The position numbers and the translations under genes were made by a program. A model generated the notes under the pieces. That model was not told the DNA's origin. It did no database searches and saw only the letters and a list, made by a program, of their open reading frames with translations. From an archaeon (GTDB lineage: Archaea; Thermoproteota; Nitrososphaeria; Nitrososphaerales; Gagatemarchaeaceae), in assembly GCA_021791695.1 (NCBI GenBank), contig JAJYWC010000002.1, positions 1 through 64,000 of the forward strand: 64,000 nt of DNA, written 5' to 3'. This document shows positions 9,242-18,910 of the stretch, in pieces (within the stretch, counting starts at the first letter, position 1; the number at the start of each line of letters is the position of its first letter).

Positions 9242-10441
9242 ATGAGCAAGGCATTCCCCACACAGGAGATCGGCAGCCTCCCCAAGTTCGGATGGAGGAC
9301 CAAGCCATTCAGGCAGATGGGCCTGGACGACGAGGACCTCCGTTCGGCCAAACTGTGGGGTGAGAGGATGTCCGTGCCGGGCACCTTGAGGCTACTGAAG
9401 CTCCTCTCGAAGAGGGCGGACTTCTCCGAGGAGGAGAAAAAGGAGATAGTCGACTTTTCTCTGCTGTACGCGATCCGGATGTGCGAGATGGCAGGCGCAG
9501 AATTGACGGAGCACCAGGGCCTCGACCTCGTCTGGAGCGGAGAGCAGGCCAGGACCGAGATGTACGAGACACCCGTCTCTAACATTGGCGGGTTCGAGTT
9601 CATCGGCAAGGTCAGGAGCTTCGACAACAAGTACTGGCGCATGGCCTCGATTCGGGGCTCGCCAAGCTACAAGAACAACTATCACATCGACGAGCTTCTC
9701 TTCACTCAGAAGCACGCGAAGCGGAAGGTCAAGGTTCCTGTCACGGACGCGATAACGATTATGGCGTGGTCGGACAACCACTACTACACGGCCAAGTGGG
9801 CTAGGGAGAAGGTTTCCCCGCTCAGGAAGTCCTTCAACGCCAGGAGGGAGTTCACGCTCGAGCTAGCGGGCATCATCAGGAAGGTCGTCCGCGAGCTGAT
9901 AGAGGGCGGAGTCGAGGAGGTCCAGATAGACATCCCCGCCGCGACCCAGTACCAGTCGGTGGATGACATCAAGCTGGTGGCGGAGTCGTTCAACGAGACG
10001 ACCAAGGGCCTCAGCGCGACGTTCAGCGTCCACAGCTGCTTCCCGCCAGCGGTTGGATATGAGATACTCTTCCCGCAGATCCTCGAGATGAAGAAGTGCG
10101 AGAGGTTCTCCTTCGAGTACGGAAACCGCGACGGCTACCGCAGGGGAGTGGACGACGATGCCAGGCCGGGGCTCACCGACCTGAAGCTCTTCAAGGAGTA
10201 CGGCTACAGGAAGGGTCTAGGCGTGGGCGTTATCCACATCCACACAGACAAGCTGCCGAGCGTCGGCGTGGTCAGGGACAGGATACTCTACGCTGCGAGG
10301 GCGACCGACCTCGACCCGAAGGAGCTCTATGTCAACCCCGACTGCGGCCTGAGGACGAGGAAGCCCGAGGTCGCCCAGAGGATGCTCGACCTGGTGGTCG
10401 CTGGGGCAGATAAGGCGAGGGGTGTGTCCTCCTCCGATTGA
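9242..10441 (+). CDS. MetE catalytic-domain-type methionine synthase
   Basis: 399 aa; QEIGSLPKFGWRTKPF, VEEVQIDIPA, FSVHSC (HxC) and YVNPDCGLRTR (Cys) Zn-ligand motifs. Confidence 0.88.
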   Translation: MSKAFPTQEIGSLPKFGWRTKPFRQMGLDDEDLRSAKLWGERMSVPGTLRLLKLLSKRADFSEEEKKEIVDFSLLYAIRMCEMAGAELTEHQGLDLVWSGEQARTEMYETPVSNIGGFEFIGKVRSFDNKYWRMASIRGSPSYKNNYHIDELLFTQKHAKRKVKVPVTDAITIMAWSDNHYYTAKWAREKVSPLRKSFNARREFTLELAGIIRKVVRELIEGGVEEVQIDIPAATQYQSVDDIKLVAESFNETTKGLSATFSVHSCFPPAVGYEILFPQILEMKKCERFSFEYGNRDGYRRGVDDDARPGLTDLKLFKEYGYRKGLGVGVIHIHTDKLPSVGVVRDRILYAARATDLDPKELYVNPDCGLRTRKPEVAQRMLDLVVAGADKARGVSSSD

Positions 10442-11685
10442 TGCCCAAGACGACAACCATAGGCAGCTACCCAACGTTCCCAAAACCGGAGGATGTCGAA
10501 TACTACCTGACGATATCCAGCCACGGGCTCGGCGACGAGGTGGTGGACCCATACCTGTGGTGCATCGACGAGGCACTCGAGGATTTCACCTCCGCGGGGA
10601 TAGAGGTGCCCTCGACGGGCCAGTCGAGGGGGGACCTCTACTCGCTCTTCCTCGACCCGAGGTTCGTAAAGGGCCTGCGTTGGAACGGCGCGGAGGTATT
10701 CGTGGAGGACAAGCTCTCGAGGGTCGCGTCGAACAGACTCTCCGACGTCCTGCACGCGCGCAGCGTTCTTCCCTCACACTATGAGATCAAGGAGCCGATT
10801 ACCGACGCGTACACTCTGGCGAAATTCGCCAAGATCAGCACCAGCTCGTACCGGGACACGCGCGAGCTCGCCAGGGACATCAACCGTAAGATAGTCATCC
10901 CCGAGATCGAGGACCTGCAGAAGAGCGGTGCCGTCTCCTGGATACAGCTGGACTCGCCCGCTCTGGCCGCTGAGTCCTTCACACCCGACTATTTCCTGGA
11001 GCTCTACGAGGAGGTCGCTTCGGTCACGAAGCTCCCCGTGGTCCTGCATGCGTGCGGTGACACTTCGAGGATATTCCCGGTCCTCACCAAGACAAGGGTC
11101 GACACCATCTCGCTCGACTTCTATCACTACCCGAGGCTCTTCGACGAGGCGAGCAGGCACAACTACGACCAGTTGATAGGTTTTGGGTGCACCGACAGCC
11201 AGAACCTCCGCGTCGAATCGGTAGACGAGACCGCCAAGATGGTCGAGTTCGGAAGGGGGAAGCTCGGCGAGGACCGCATCCAGTTCGTGCACCCGCACTG
11301 CGGGCAGAGGAACCTGAATCGGGAGGTCGCCTACGGCAAGAACGTCACGCTGACGCTAGCGAGGGACGACATCTACTTCGGGCGCCCGGAGGAGGCCTCG
11401 CCCTCTCGGCTCTCGAGCAAGGACTACGACCCCCGCGGGTACTTCCTGGTCTCGATCCTTAGGGACGCCAGAGAGATTCTCGTAACATACTACTCCTACC
11501 AGCACACGCCGATCAAGAGGTTCCGGTCGAGGTCGGCCGAGCGGATATTCCAGTCTCTCAACGAGGAGGCCGACAAGCTGGGCATCGGCCGGCGACACCT
11601 TGCATATCTCACTCTCGAGCTCGGGCGGGCGGAGGCGTCGCTGCAGTCGGGGCTCAACAATTACCGGCAGAAAGTGATAGAGTAG
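10438..11685 (+). CDS. MetE/UroD-superfamily methyltransferase
   Basis: 415 aa; TTIGSYPTFPKPEDVEYYL, WIQLDSPALA, VVLHACGDTS and FVHPHCGQRN motifs; overlaps previous gene by ATGA. Confidence 0.8.
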   Translation: MMPKTTTIGSYPTFPKPEDVEYYLTISSHGLGDEVVDPYLWCIDEALEDFTSAGIEVPSTGQSRGDLYSLFLDPRFVKGLRWNGAEVFVEDKLSRVASNRLSDVLHARSVLPSHYEIKEPITDAYTLAKFAKISTSSYRDTRELARDINRKIVIPEIEDLQKSGAVSWIQLDSPALAAESFTPDYFLELYEEVASVTKLPVVLHACGDTSRIFPVLTKTRVDTISLDFYHYPRLFDEASRHNYDQLIGFGCTDSQNLRVESVDETAKMVEFGRGKLGEDRIQFVHPHCGQRNLNREVAYGKNVTLTLARDDIYFGRPEEASPSRLSSKDYDPRGYFLVSILRDAREILVTYYSYQHTPIKRFRSRSAERIFQSLNEEADKLGIGRRHLAYLTLELGRAEASLQSGLNNYRQKVIE

Positions 11686-12558
11686 TTGAGGCTTAGAGAG
11701 AAGATGGAGAGGGGCGTCTTCGTCCGACTCATCGAGGTCTTCCCCCCTAACTTCAGTGCCGACGCTTCCAAGGAGCCTCTCATCGGGATCAAGCAGAAGC
11801 TTCGAGATATGGTCACACGCGTCCAGAAGATAGAGAGCCTTGCGGACGCGATCCTCGTGGCGGACATGAAGGACCCGGCGCGCCTCCAGCTCTCGAGCGT
11901 CTACACGGCGGCAGCCCTGAAGGACGAGCTCGGGGTTGAGGTGATCCCGGTCATCCCCATGCGCGACATGAACAGCAAGGCCATTCGCGCCGCCTTCCTA
12001 ACCTGTCTTTCGCTGGGCCTCGAATCGGTCTCTCTGGTGTGGGGCGACCGGTTCGGCGAACGGGACGGCGCTAAGAACGTCTACGACTACGGATCCCTCG
12101 CCGAGGCCGTGTCCGACGCGAGGTCACTCGCCGACAGGGCCGACGTCCCAGCGACGCTTCTCGCTCCTGTCGACATCTCAGCGCTCTCAACCCCCAGAGG
12201 GGCCCGACTCGCCGAGTCTCGGCTCGACAGCGGTGCCGACTGCCTCCTGGCCCAGCCGCCCACATCCGACAACTCAAGGACCCTTGACAGGCACGTCTCC
12301 CTCCTCAGGGAGAAGCGCCTCGAGAGGAAGGTCCTTCATAACATCTTCCCCTTCCGAAACAGGGAAGACATAGACGCGTGCCGAGCCAGGTTCGGCTGGG
12401 ACCTGCCGAAGGAGCTCGACCTTATCGCCGAGAGGGGGGAGTCCAGCCTGCTGAGGGAGGCCAGAGGCGTCGTCGACGCCCTCGAGCAGAGGAAACTTCC
12501 GGGCGTGTACGTCTCCACCCGGGGCAAGCCGGAGCTTGCACGCTTCATCCTCGACTAG
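11686..12558 (+). CDS. Methylenetetrahydrofolate reductase (MetF)-like protein
   Basis: 290 aa; FVRLIEVFPPNF start, TIM-barrel-like sequence, ILVADMKDPARLQLSSVYTAAALKDELGVEVIPVIPMRDMN; directly abuts the MetE-like genes. Confidence 0.7.
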   Translation: MRLREKMERGVFVRLIEVFPPNFSADASKEPLIGIKQKLRDMVTRVQKIESLADAILVADMKDPARLQLSSVYTAAALKDELGVEVIPVIPMRDMNSKAIRAAFLTCLSLGLESVSLVWGDRFGERDGAKNVYDYGSLAEAVSDARSLADRADVPATLLAPVDISALSTPRGARLAESRLDSGADCLLAQPPTSDNSRTLDRHVSLLREKRLERKVLHNIFPFRNREDIDACRARFGWDLPKELDLIAERGESSLLREARGVVDALEQRKLPGVYVSTRGKPELARFILD

Positions 12559-12681
12559 GGCGTCTGCGACAAAACCTAAATACGATATTCAAGCTTCGTG
12601 AGAACGAAGAGCGGCAATGACGTCCTCGAATTCTCTCTCGAGTTCTTCCATACTTCCCGTAGCCACGGCCGGAACCTGCTC

Positions 12682-13404
12682 ATGAAAGCCCTGATACTCG
12701 CGGGAGGGAAGGGTCTGCGCCTGAGACCTCTTACCGATGACAGGCCAAAGCCGCTGGTCAACCTTAACGAGCGCCCTATTGCCGAGTGGCAGATAGATTG
12801 GCTCAGGAAGGAGACCAGCCTCGAGAAGGTGGTATTCCTTTGCGGCTACAAATGGGAGAGGCTCAGGGAGCACTTCGGTTCCAGCTACAAGGGCGTAGCC
12901 GTCGACTACTGCGTCGAGGAGACCCCGCTGGGCACGGGCGGCGCCATAAAGGCGGGCCTCGCGTATCTGGGAAACCCCAACGAGAATGTCATCGTGACGA
13001 ACGGAGACGTTGTCACCGACATGCCCCTAAAGAGCATGATAGCCTCGCACGAATCCGCCGCGACCCAGCCGACCGTCACGATGCTCCTCGTCCCATACAA
13101 GTCCAGGTTTGGGATAGTGCACATCGACAAGCTGAAGGTGGTACGCAAGTTCGAGGAGAAGCCCGAGTTCCCCGACGTCTGGATCAACGGTGGCGTATAC
13201 GTCATCAACACCCAGAAGATACTGAAGCATCTGCCCGAGAAGGGCGACATCGAGAGGGAGACCTTCCCGAAGCTCGTCCAGTACGCCGAGATTGTCTCCT
13301 ATCCCTACTACGGCTTCTGGAACCTTATCGACTCGATAAAGGACCTAAAGGAAGTCGAGCAGGAGCTGAAGGAGATGCAGGCAGAGGCTTCAGAGCAGGT
13401 CTAG
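12682..13404 (+). CDS. Sugar-1-phosphate nucleotidyltransferase (NTP_transferase family)
   Basis: MKALILAGGKGLRLRPLTDDRPKPLVNLNERPIAEWQIDWL; ETPLGTGGAIKAG; VTNGDVVTD. Confidence 0.93.
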   Translation: MKALILAGGKGLRLRPLTDDRPKPLVNLNERPIAEWQIDWLRKETSLEKVVFLCGYKWERLREHFGSSYKGVAVDYCVEETPLGTGGAIKAGLAYLGNPNENVIVTNGDVVTDMPLKSMIASHESAATQPTVTMLLVPYKSRFGIVHIDKLKVVRKFEEKPEFPDVWINGGVYVINTQKILKHLPEKGDIERETFPKLVQYAEIVSYPYYGFWNLIDSIKDLKEVEQELKEMQAEASEQV

Positions 13405-13409
13405 CGAAC

Positions 13410-14021
13410 TTGGCTGGCGACCCGCTCCGGAGGGCAGGCGCTCTGATGTTCGCAGGCGCGGCCCAGTTCTTCGTATTCTTCGTAGTAGCCCAGTCCGTCT
13501 ATCCGGGATACAGCGTCTCGGCGCAGCCGATCAGCGACCTCGGAGCGACGTGTCGCTCGGGCTCATGCACTATCCCACCTTCCGCCGCCATATTCGACGG
13601 GACCGTCTTCGTGCTGGGCGCGCTGGTCTTCGTCGGGGCCTTCTATGTCTACATCAGCCGCTTCCGACTGATAGGTGGGCTCGCGGCGCTATCCGCGTGG
13701 GGAGTTATGGGGGTCGGGATATTCCCAGAGACGACCGGGGTACTGCACGTCATCGTGTCATTCATCGCCTTCTTCTTCGGCGGCCTAGCAGCGATAGCCT
13801 CCTACAGGATGCTAAGGCGGCCTCTTTCGTACTTCTCCGTCGTGCTAGGTGTCGTCGGGCTAGCCTCCCTCGTCCTATACGCCGCCGGGGTGTACCTCGG
13901 TATTGGACAGGGAGGGATGGAGCGGATGGTCGCCTATCCGGAGCTCATCTGGCTGCTGGGATTCGGGGCGTTCCTGATGGGCCGTCCCATCGAGAGGGAG
14001 CCGCTGCCGGTCCCCCTTTGA
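13410..14021 (+). CDS. DUF998-like integral membrane protein
   Basis: About 204 aa from a TTG start; AQPISDLGATCRSGSCTIPPSAAIFDGTVFVLGALVF... multi-TM. Confidence 0.75.
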   Translation: MAGDPLRRAGALMFAGAAQFFVFFVVAQSVYPGYSVSAQPISDLGATCRSGSCTIPPSAAIFDGTVFVLGALVFVGAFYVYISRFRLIGGLAALSAWGVMGVGIFPETTGVLHVIVSFIAFFFGGLAAIASYRMLRRPLSYFSVVLGVVGLASLVLYAAGVYLGIGQGGMERMVAYPELIWLLGFGAFLMGRPIEREPLPVPL

Positions 14022-14058
14022 GACCCATAAAGGAGAGTGCACGAACTTAATCCTCGAA

Positions 14059-14340
14059 GTGGCGGTCCTAGACGTGAAGCCGGACCGGACGTCCGAGTTC
14101 GAGTCTGTCTTCCGAGAAGCTGAGCCGATCATCAGCTCCGAGAGGGGACACGTCTCGCACGAGCTCAGGCGTTGCGTCGAGCGGCCAGGCAGGTACATCC
14201 TACTAGTGCGCTGGGAGCGGCTCGAGGACCACACCGAAGGGTTCAGAGGGTCGCCCGGATACCAGGAGTGGAAACGTCTTCTGCACCGTTTCTACGCCCC
14301 GTTCCCCGTCGTCGAGCACTACTCCGAGTTGTCGTCCTGA
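14059..14340 (+). CDS. Antibiotic biosynthesis monooxygenase (ABM) domain protein
   Basis: 93 aa; VLDVKPDRTSEFESVFREAEPIISSERGHVSHELRRCVERPGRYILLVRWERLEDHTEGFRGSPGYQEW. Confidence 0.85.
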   Translation: MAVLDVKPDRTSEFESVFREAEPIISSERGHVSHELRRCVERPGRYILLVRWERLEDHTEGFRGSPGYQEWKRLLHRFYAPFPVVEHYSELSS

Positions 14341-14633
14341 GAGGAGGGATACCAGGGACGCGAGAGTTTCTTCACGACTTCAGACTCGTCTTCGCGATCA
14401 GGCTGCTTCTTGGAGCAATCCTGGTCCTAGGAGCAGAGACTACTGCCCGCTCGTCCAACCCGGGAGCTCCTCGTGCGGCCAGTCGCTGCGCGAGAACGCC
14501 ATCGCCGGGACGGCGATCCTCGTCGCATCTGCCTCCGACGGCGCTATCGTTCCCGGGTTGGGGCTCCGCAGGCGGACCGGGGCTGTCGAGAGGCGAAGTG
14601 ACGGGTCTGACCGTCCCGAGAAATGCTTATTAT

Positions 14634-14680
14634 AGCACTTCGGAGTGCTTCTTTTGGCAAGAGCAAAAATAGCCCTTGCC
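14634..14680 (+). promoter_or_regulatory. Tandem inverted repeats upstream of and overlapping the guaB start
   Basis: AGCACT-TCGG-AGTGCT (14634-14649) and GGCAAG-N13-CTTGCC (14656-14680), the latter containing the TTG start at 14676. Confidence 0.45.
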
Positions 14681-15785
14681 ACTTAGTTTCGTATCAAAAC
14701 TGAAGAACGCTTCTGATGTCTTCACCTTCCGCGACTTCATCCTGCTTCCCGGCAGGAGCGAGGTGGAACCGCGGGACATCTCGCTAAACACGCATCTCAC
14801 TAAGAAGATCAAGCTGCACCTCCCCCTGGTCTCGTCGCCGATGGATACGGTTACTGAGTGGAGGATGGCGCTCGAGATGGCGAGGCTCGGTGGGGTCGGC
14901 GTGATACACAGGAACCTTGGCATCGAGGCGCAGGTCGAGCAGGTCAAGAAGGTGAAGGCATCGAAGGTAAAGGCGAAGAGCCTGGACGAGCGCGGCGCTC
15001 CGCTCGTGGGGGCTTCGATATCCCCGATGGACCCCAAGAGATGCGAGGCCCTCGACAAGGTGGCGGACTTTCTGGTCGCAGACGTGGCGCACTTCCACAA
15101 CTCCAACGTACTCTCGGCCGCCGCCAAGGTCATCCCCAACCTCAGCAGGGATTTCATCGCCGGCAACATCGGTACCAGGAGGGCCGTCCATGACATCGCC
15201 ATGGAGCTCCCAAGAGTGGACGGGTTCCGCGTCGGTATCGGCTCAGGTTCCGTCTGCATCACATCAGAAGTGACCAGAGTGGGCGCCCCTACCCTCTTCG
15301 CGGTAGCAGAGGTCTCGACCGCTGCGAACGAGCTCAATCTCGATGTCCCGATAATGGCGGACGGAGGGGTGCGCGGCGCCGGAGACGCCTCGCTCGCGTT
15401 CGCGGCGGGCGCGTCGACCGTGATGCTGGGTTCGGTCCTTGCGGGATGCGAAGAGTCTCCGAGCAAGGTCGTCATGAGGAACGGGAAGAAGATGAAGGTC
15501 CACAGGGGAATGGCCAGCTCCGCCGCTAGGAAGGCCCGGTACGCCCTCGACCGTTACAGCGTCCCCGCCAAGGGGCTCGACGAGGGGGTGGAGGCCTACG
15601 TCAACTACGCTGGCAACGTCGAGGAGGTCGTCGAGGGTTTCGCGAACGGTCTCAGGGCCTCCTTCGGCTATGCCGGGGCGAAGAGCATCACCGACCTCTG
15701 GGGCGTCGCCAACTTCGGACAGGTCTCGGCCGTCGGGTACACAGAGCTCGGAGTACACTCGCTCACCCTCAAGGGGGGCGGCTGA
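14676..15785 (+). CDS. guaB: IMP dehydrogenase, CBS-less form
   Basis: 369 aa; TFRDFILLPGRS, LVSSPMDTVTE, GIGSGSVCITSEVTRVGAPT (catalytic Cys loop), IMADGGVRGAGDASLAFAAGASTVMLGS; no CBS insertion. Confidence 0.92.
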   Translation: MPLSFVSKLKNASDVFTFRDFILLPGRSEVEPRDISLNTHLTKKIKLHLPLVSSPMDTVTEWRMALEMARLGGVGVIHRNLGIEAQVEQVKKVKASKVKAKSLDERGAPLVGASISPMDPKRCEALDKVADFLVADVAHFHNSNVLSAAAKVIPNLSRDFIAGNIGTRRAVHDIAMELPRVDGFRVGIGSGSVCITSEVTRVGAPTLFAVAEVSTAANELNLDVPIMADGGVRGAGDASLAFAAGASTVMLGSVLAGCEESPSKVVMRNGKKMKVHRGMASSAARKARYALDRYSVPAKGLDEGVEAYVNYAGNVEEVVEGFANGLRASFGYAGAKSITDLWGVANFGQVSAVGYTELGVHSLTLKGGG

Positions 15786-15792
15786 GCTGAGC

Positions 15793-17337
15793 ATGCACCA
15801 GACGGATGGCTCGATAGCGGTCCTGGATTTCGGCGGCCAGTACTCGCACCTAATATGCCGCAGAGTCCGCGGCCTGGGCGTCTACGCAGCACTCTTTCCG
15901 TTCGATACTCCTTACGAGACGCTCAAGACCATGGGGGTGGCGGGCGTCATCCTGTCAGGCGGTCCGGCGAGCGTCTACGATGAATCATCTCCCCACCCCG
16001 ATGGCGCGCTTTTGCGGGGGTCTCTGCCGCTGCTCGGCATCTGCTACGGCTACCAGCTGATAGTGCAGGCTCACGGCGGCGAGGTCCAGAGGGCGTCGAG
16101 GCGGGAGTACGGCAAGTCCAGCGTAAGGATACTCGACAGGTCGGGGTTGTTCGAGGGGCTCTCCCAGGAGAAGATATCCTGCTGGATGAGCCACAGCGAC
16201 TCTGCGACCAAACTCCCGGAGGGGATGTCCGTCCTCGGAGTCAGCGACAACTCTCCCTACGCCGCTGTCCAGTCGGCCGACGGAAGGCAGTTCGGCGTGC
16301 AGTTCCATCCTGAGGTCGCCCACACCGAAAGGGGGGACGCGATGCTCTCGAACTTCGTGTTCAACGTCTGCGGTGCCAAGAAGGGCTGGTCGATGTCGAA
16401 CTTCCTCGAAGAAACGGTCTCGGAACTGTCGTCCAGCATCGAGGGGAGGGTCCTCTGTGCGGTCTCGGGTGGCGTGGACTCCTCGGTGGCATCGGTCCTC
16501 CTGAACCGCGCGGTTGGTGACAGGCTGCAGTGTGTCTTCATCGACACGGGCCTCCTCCGCGAGGGAGAGGCCGCCGAGGTCTCCAAGTTCCTCAAGGAGG
16601 ACCTCGGGGTCCCGGTCGAGTTCGTAGATGCTGCAGACCTCTTCCTCAGATCACTGAAGGGGCTGTCGGACCCGGAAGAGAAGAGGAAGGTCGTGGGCCG
16701 GGTCTTCGCCGACGTCTTCGAACACTACGCGCGCACCAATGGCCCGTTCTCTTACCTCGCGCAGGGGACGCTCTATCCCGACGTGATCGAGAGCGGCCGC
16801 TCGTCGGCCCCCGCCTCCGTGATAAAGACCCACCACAACGTCGGCGGTCTGCCGAAGGACCTCTCGCTCAGAGTCGTGGAGCCGCTCAAGGCCCTTTACA
16901 AGGACGAGGTAAGGTCCCTCGGAGCCATACTCGGGCTCCCGGCGAGGGTGCTTCAGAGACATCCGTTCCCGGGTCCTGGCCTGGCCGTCAGGATAATCGG
17001 CGAGGTCACGCCGGACAAGCTGAGGATATGCCGGCAGGCGAACAAGGTCGTGGAAGATGTCCTCCTCGAGGACGGGGTCTACAACAAGGTCTGGCAGGCA
17101 TTCGCCTATCTCGGCGACGACAGGGTCACGGGAGTGCTGGGCGACGAGCGCAAGGTCGGCTACCAGGTGACGGTCAAGGTCGTCGAGTCCCAAGACGCAA
17201 TGACGGCTGACTGGTACCGCGCTTCGCACCAAATGCTCGAGAAGATATCGAACAGGATAACCAACGAGGTCGAGGGCGTGGTCAGCGTCGTCTACGCCAT
17301 CTCCTCAAAGCCGCCTGCGACGATAGAGCCACAGTGA
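15793..17337 (+). CDS. guaA: GMP synthase (glutamine-hydrolysing), GATase plus ATP-PPase
   Basis: IAVLDFGGQYSHLICRRVRGLGVY; GICYGYQL; VSGGVDSSVASVLL; LQRHPFPGPGLAVRI. Confidence 0.97.
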   Translation: MHQTDGSIAVLDFGGQYSHLICRRVRGLGVYAALFPFDTPYETLKTMGVAGVILSGGPASVYDESSPHPDGALLRGSLPLLGICYGYQLIVQAHGGEVQRASRREYGKSSVRILDRSGLFEGLSQEKISCWMSHSDSATKLPEGMSVLGVSDNSPYAAVQSADGRQFGVQFHPEVAHTERGDAMLSNFVFNVCGAKKGWSMSNFLEETVSELSSSIEGRVLCAVSGGVDSSVASVLLNRAVGDRLQCVFIDTGLLREGEAAEVSKFLKEDLGVPVEFVDAADLFLRSLKGLSDPEEKRKVVGRVFADVFEHYARTNGPFSYLAQGTLYPDVIESGRSSAPASVIKTHHNVGGLPKDLSLRVVEPLKALYKDEVRSLGAILGLPARVLQRHPFPGPGLAVRIIGEVTPDKLRICRQANKVVEDVLLEDGVYNKVWQAFAYLGDDRVTGVLGDERKVGYQVTVKVVESQDAMTADWYRASHQMLEKISNRITNEVEGVVSVVYAISSKPPATIEPQ

Positions 17338-18329
17338 CCCTCATGTCGCACTTCCTGGGGCCGCAGACCAAGCTCGCTGAGCTGCACGTGCACCTAGGCA
17401 GCTCTGTCGACCCCGCAGTCATGTGGGAGATAGCCCACGCTCAGGGGATCAGGCTCCCGACCAAAGACTACTGGCGCTTCGTGGACATGGTCACCGTGAA
17501 CCCGCGAAAGGTGAAGTCGTTCTCGGACTATCTCGAGATGTTCAAGTGGACCGAGCTCATCCAATCGAGTCCTCTCGCCATAGAGCAGTCAGTATACCAC
17601 ACCATCGCCGGGGCGTACCGCAAGAACAACATCACGCTGCTAGAGCTGCGATTCAACCCGATGAAGAGGAACAGGGGTGGCGAGCAGGACCTAGACCAGA
17701 TAATGATGGCCGCGGTCCGCGGGATCGACCGTTCGTCGCTCGAGTATCCGGTGAGGACCGGACTCATCATCTGCCTCGACCGCACGTTCGACGTAAAGAG
17801 GAATGAGATACTCCTGGAGAAGGCACTGCGGTTCCAGAACCGCGGAGTGGTCGGGATAGACATGGCCGGCCCCTCCAACCCGGACTTCCGCTATTCTGAC
17901 TACCGCGACATATACCAGCGAGCCAGGGAGAAGGGTCTGGGTCTCACGGTACACGCCGGTGAGGACGAGGGCCACGGATCGGTCAGGCAGGTCATCAAGC
18001 ACCTCTCACCCGACCGAATCGGCCACGGAGTACGCTCGATCGAGAACGACAAGACCATGGAGATGGTCCGCGAGAACGGGATCACGCTCGAAGTATGCCC
18101 CTCCTCGAACCTCAACACAAGGGTCATCAAGGGCGTGGGACACATGAAGCAGACGTTCCGCTCGCTCGAGAAGAATCACATCAAATACACGATTAACACG
18201 GACGGCCCCGAGATGCTAATGACGAACCTCAGGGGTGAGATCGACTTTCTCCTCAGGAACGGGATCCTCGACGAGGACGACGTCCTGAGGGCGAACAGGT
18301 ACGCCTTCGCGGCGTCGTTCATCAGGTAG
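17334..18329 (+). CDS. Adenosine deaminase-family protein
   Basis: AELHVHLGSSVDPAVMWEIA; GLTVHAGED; DRIGHGVRS; EVCPSSN; INTDGPEM. Confidence 0.92.
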   Translation: MTLMSHFLGPQTKLAELHVHLGSSVDPAVMWEIAHAQGIRLPTKDYWRFVDMVTVNPRKVKSFSDYLEMFKWTELIQSSPLAIEQSVYHTIAGAYRKNNITLLELRFNPMKRNRGGEQDLDQIMMAAVRGIDRSSLEYPVRTGLIICLDRTFDVKRNEILLEKALRFQNRGVVGIDMAGPSNPDFRYSDYRDIYQRAREKGLGLTVHAGEDEGHGSVRQVIKHLSPDRIGHGVRSIENDKTMEMVRENGITLEVCPSSNLNTRVIKGVGHMKQTFRSLEKNHIKYTINTDGPEMLMTNLRGEIDFLLRNGILDEDDVLRANRYAFAASFIR

Positions 18330-18385
18330 TCCTCTGCAGGATTAGCCAGCACGCGCCATGATTTATATCGACCTCACACTCTCGT

Positions 18386-18910
18386 ATGAGACTGTTGAGC
18401 TCCGAACCCGCGCCCCAGGGCCTCGGCCCAATCGACGACGACACCCTGGACGAGGGGTGCTATTATCTCTCAAAGCTCGGGCTCAGCAGCGTCGAGGTCG
18501 GAAAGCGCTTCGAGATACCTGCCTCCGAGGTGACCAGGCGAAGGGATCGCTTCCAGTCAGGGCTGAAGAATGGGCGGTTCGTCGAGGACCCGGCGTCGCT
18601 CGAGTTCTGGAGGAGTATACGGGAGGAGGCCGAGGGCAACGTCAAGGTGACCTTCGTCAGCGGCAAGGGGTTCCATCACGCCTGGAGGTCCGACATGGTC
18701 AAGTTCGACGGGCCCACTCTTCTGGGCATATACGAGTCGTGCAAGGAGTTCCTGAACCTCGACCCCAGCGCGCGTTTCCTCCAATATGAAGCACCTAAGA
18801 ACTACGACCCCCTGGCGATGCAGAGGGAGATAGCCAAGGCGGTCGTCGTGGTAGGGAACCTCCTCGAAGAGAAATGGAAAGAAGAGCAGAAGAAGCCTAG
18901 ACGACCCTGA
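18386..18910 (+). CDS. Conserved-looking protein of unknown function (HTH-like segment)
   Basis: 174 aa; TATA-like atttatatcg about 27 nt upstream of ATG suggests a leaderless transcript; GLSSVEVGKRFEIPASEVTRRRDRFQSG resembles an HTH. Confidence 0.65.
   Translation: MRLLSSEPAPQGLGPIDDDTLDEGCYYLSKLGLSSVEVGKRFEIPASEVTRRRDRFQSGLKNGRFVEDPASLEFWRSIREEAEGNVKVTFVSGKGFHHAWRSDMVKFDGPTLLGIYESCKEFLNLDPSARFLQYEAPKNYDPLAMQREIAKAVVVVGNLLEEKWKEEQKKPRRP

Noticed and set aside
12786-13409. N-terminal half of ORF 12786..14021
   Set aside because: Overlaps the nucleotidyltransferase out of frame; only the part from 13410 (DUF998-like) looks real.
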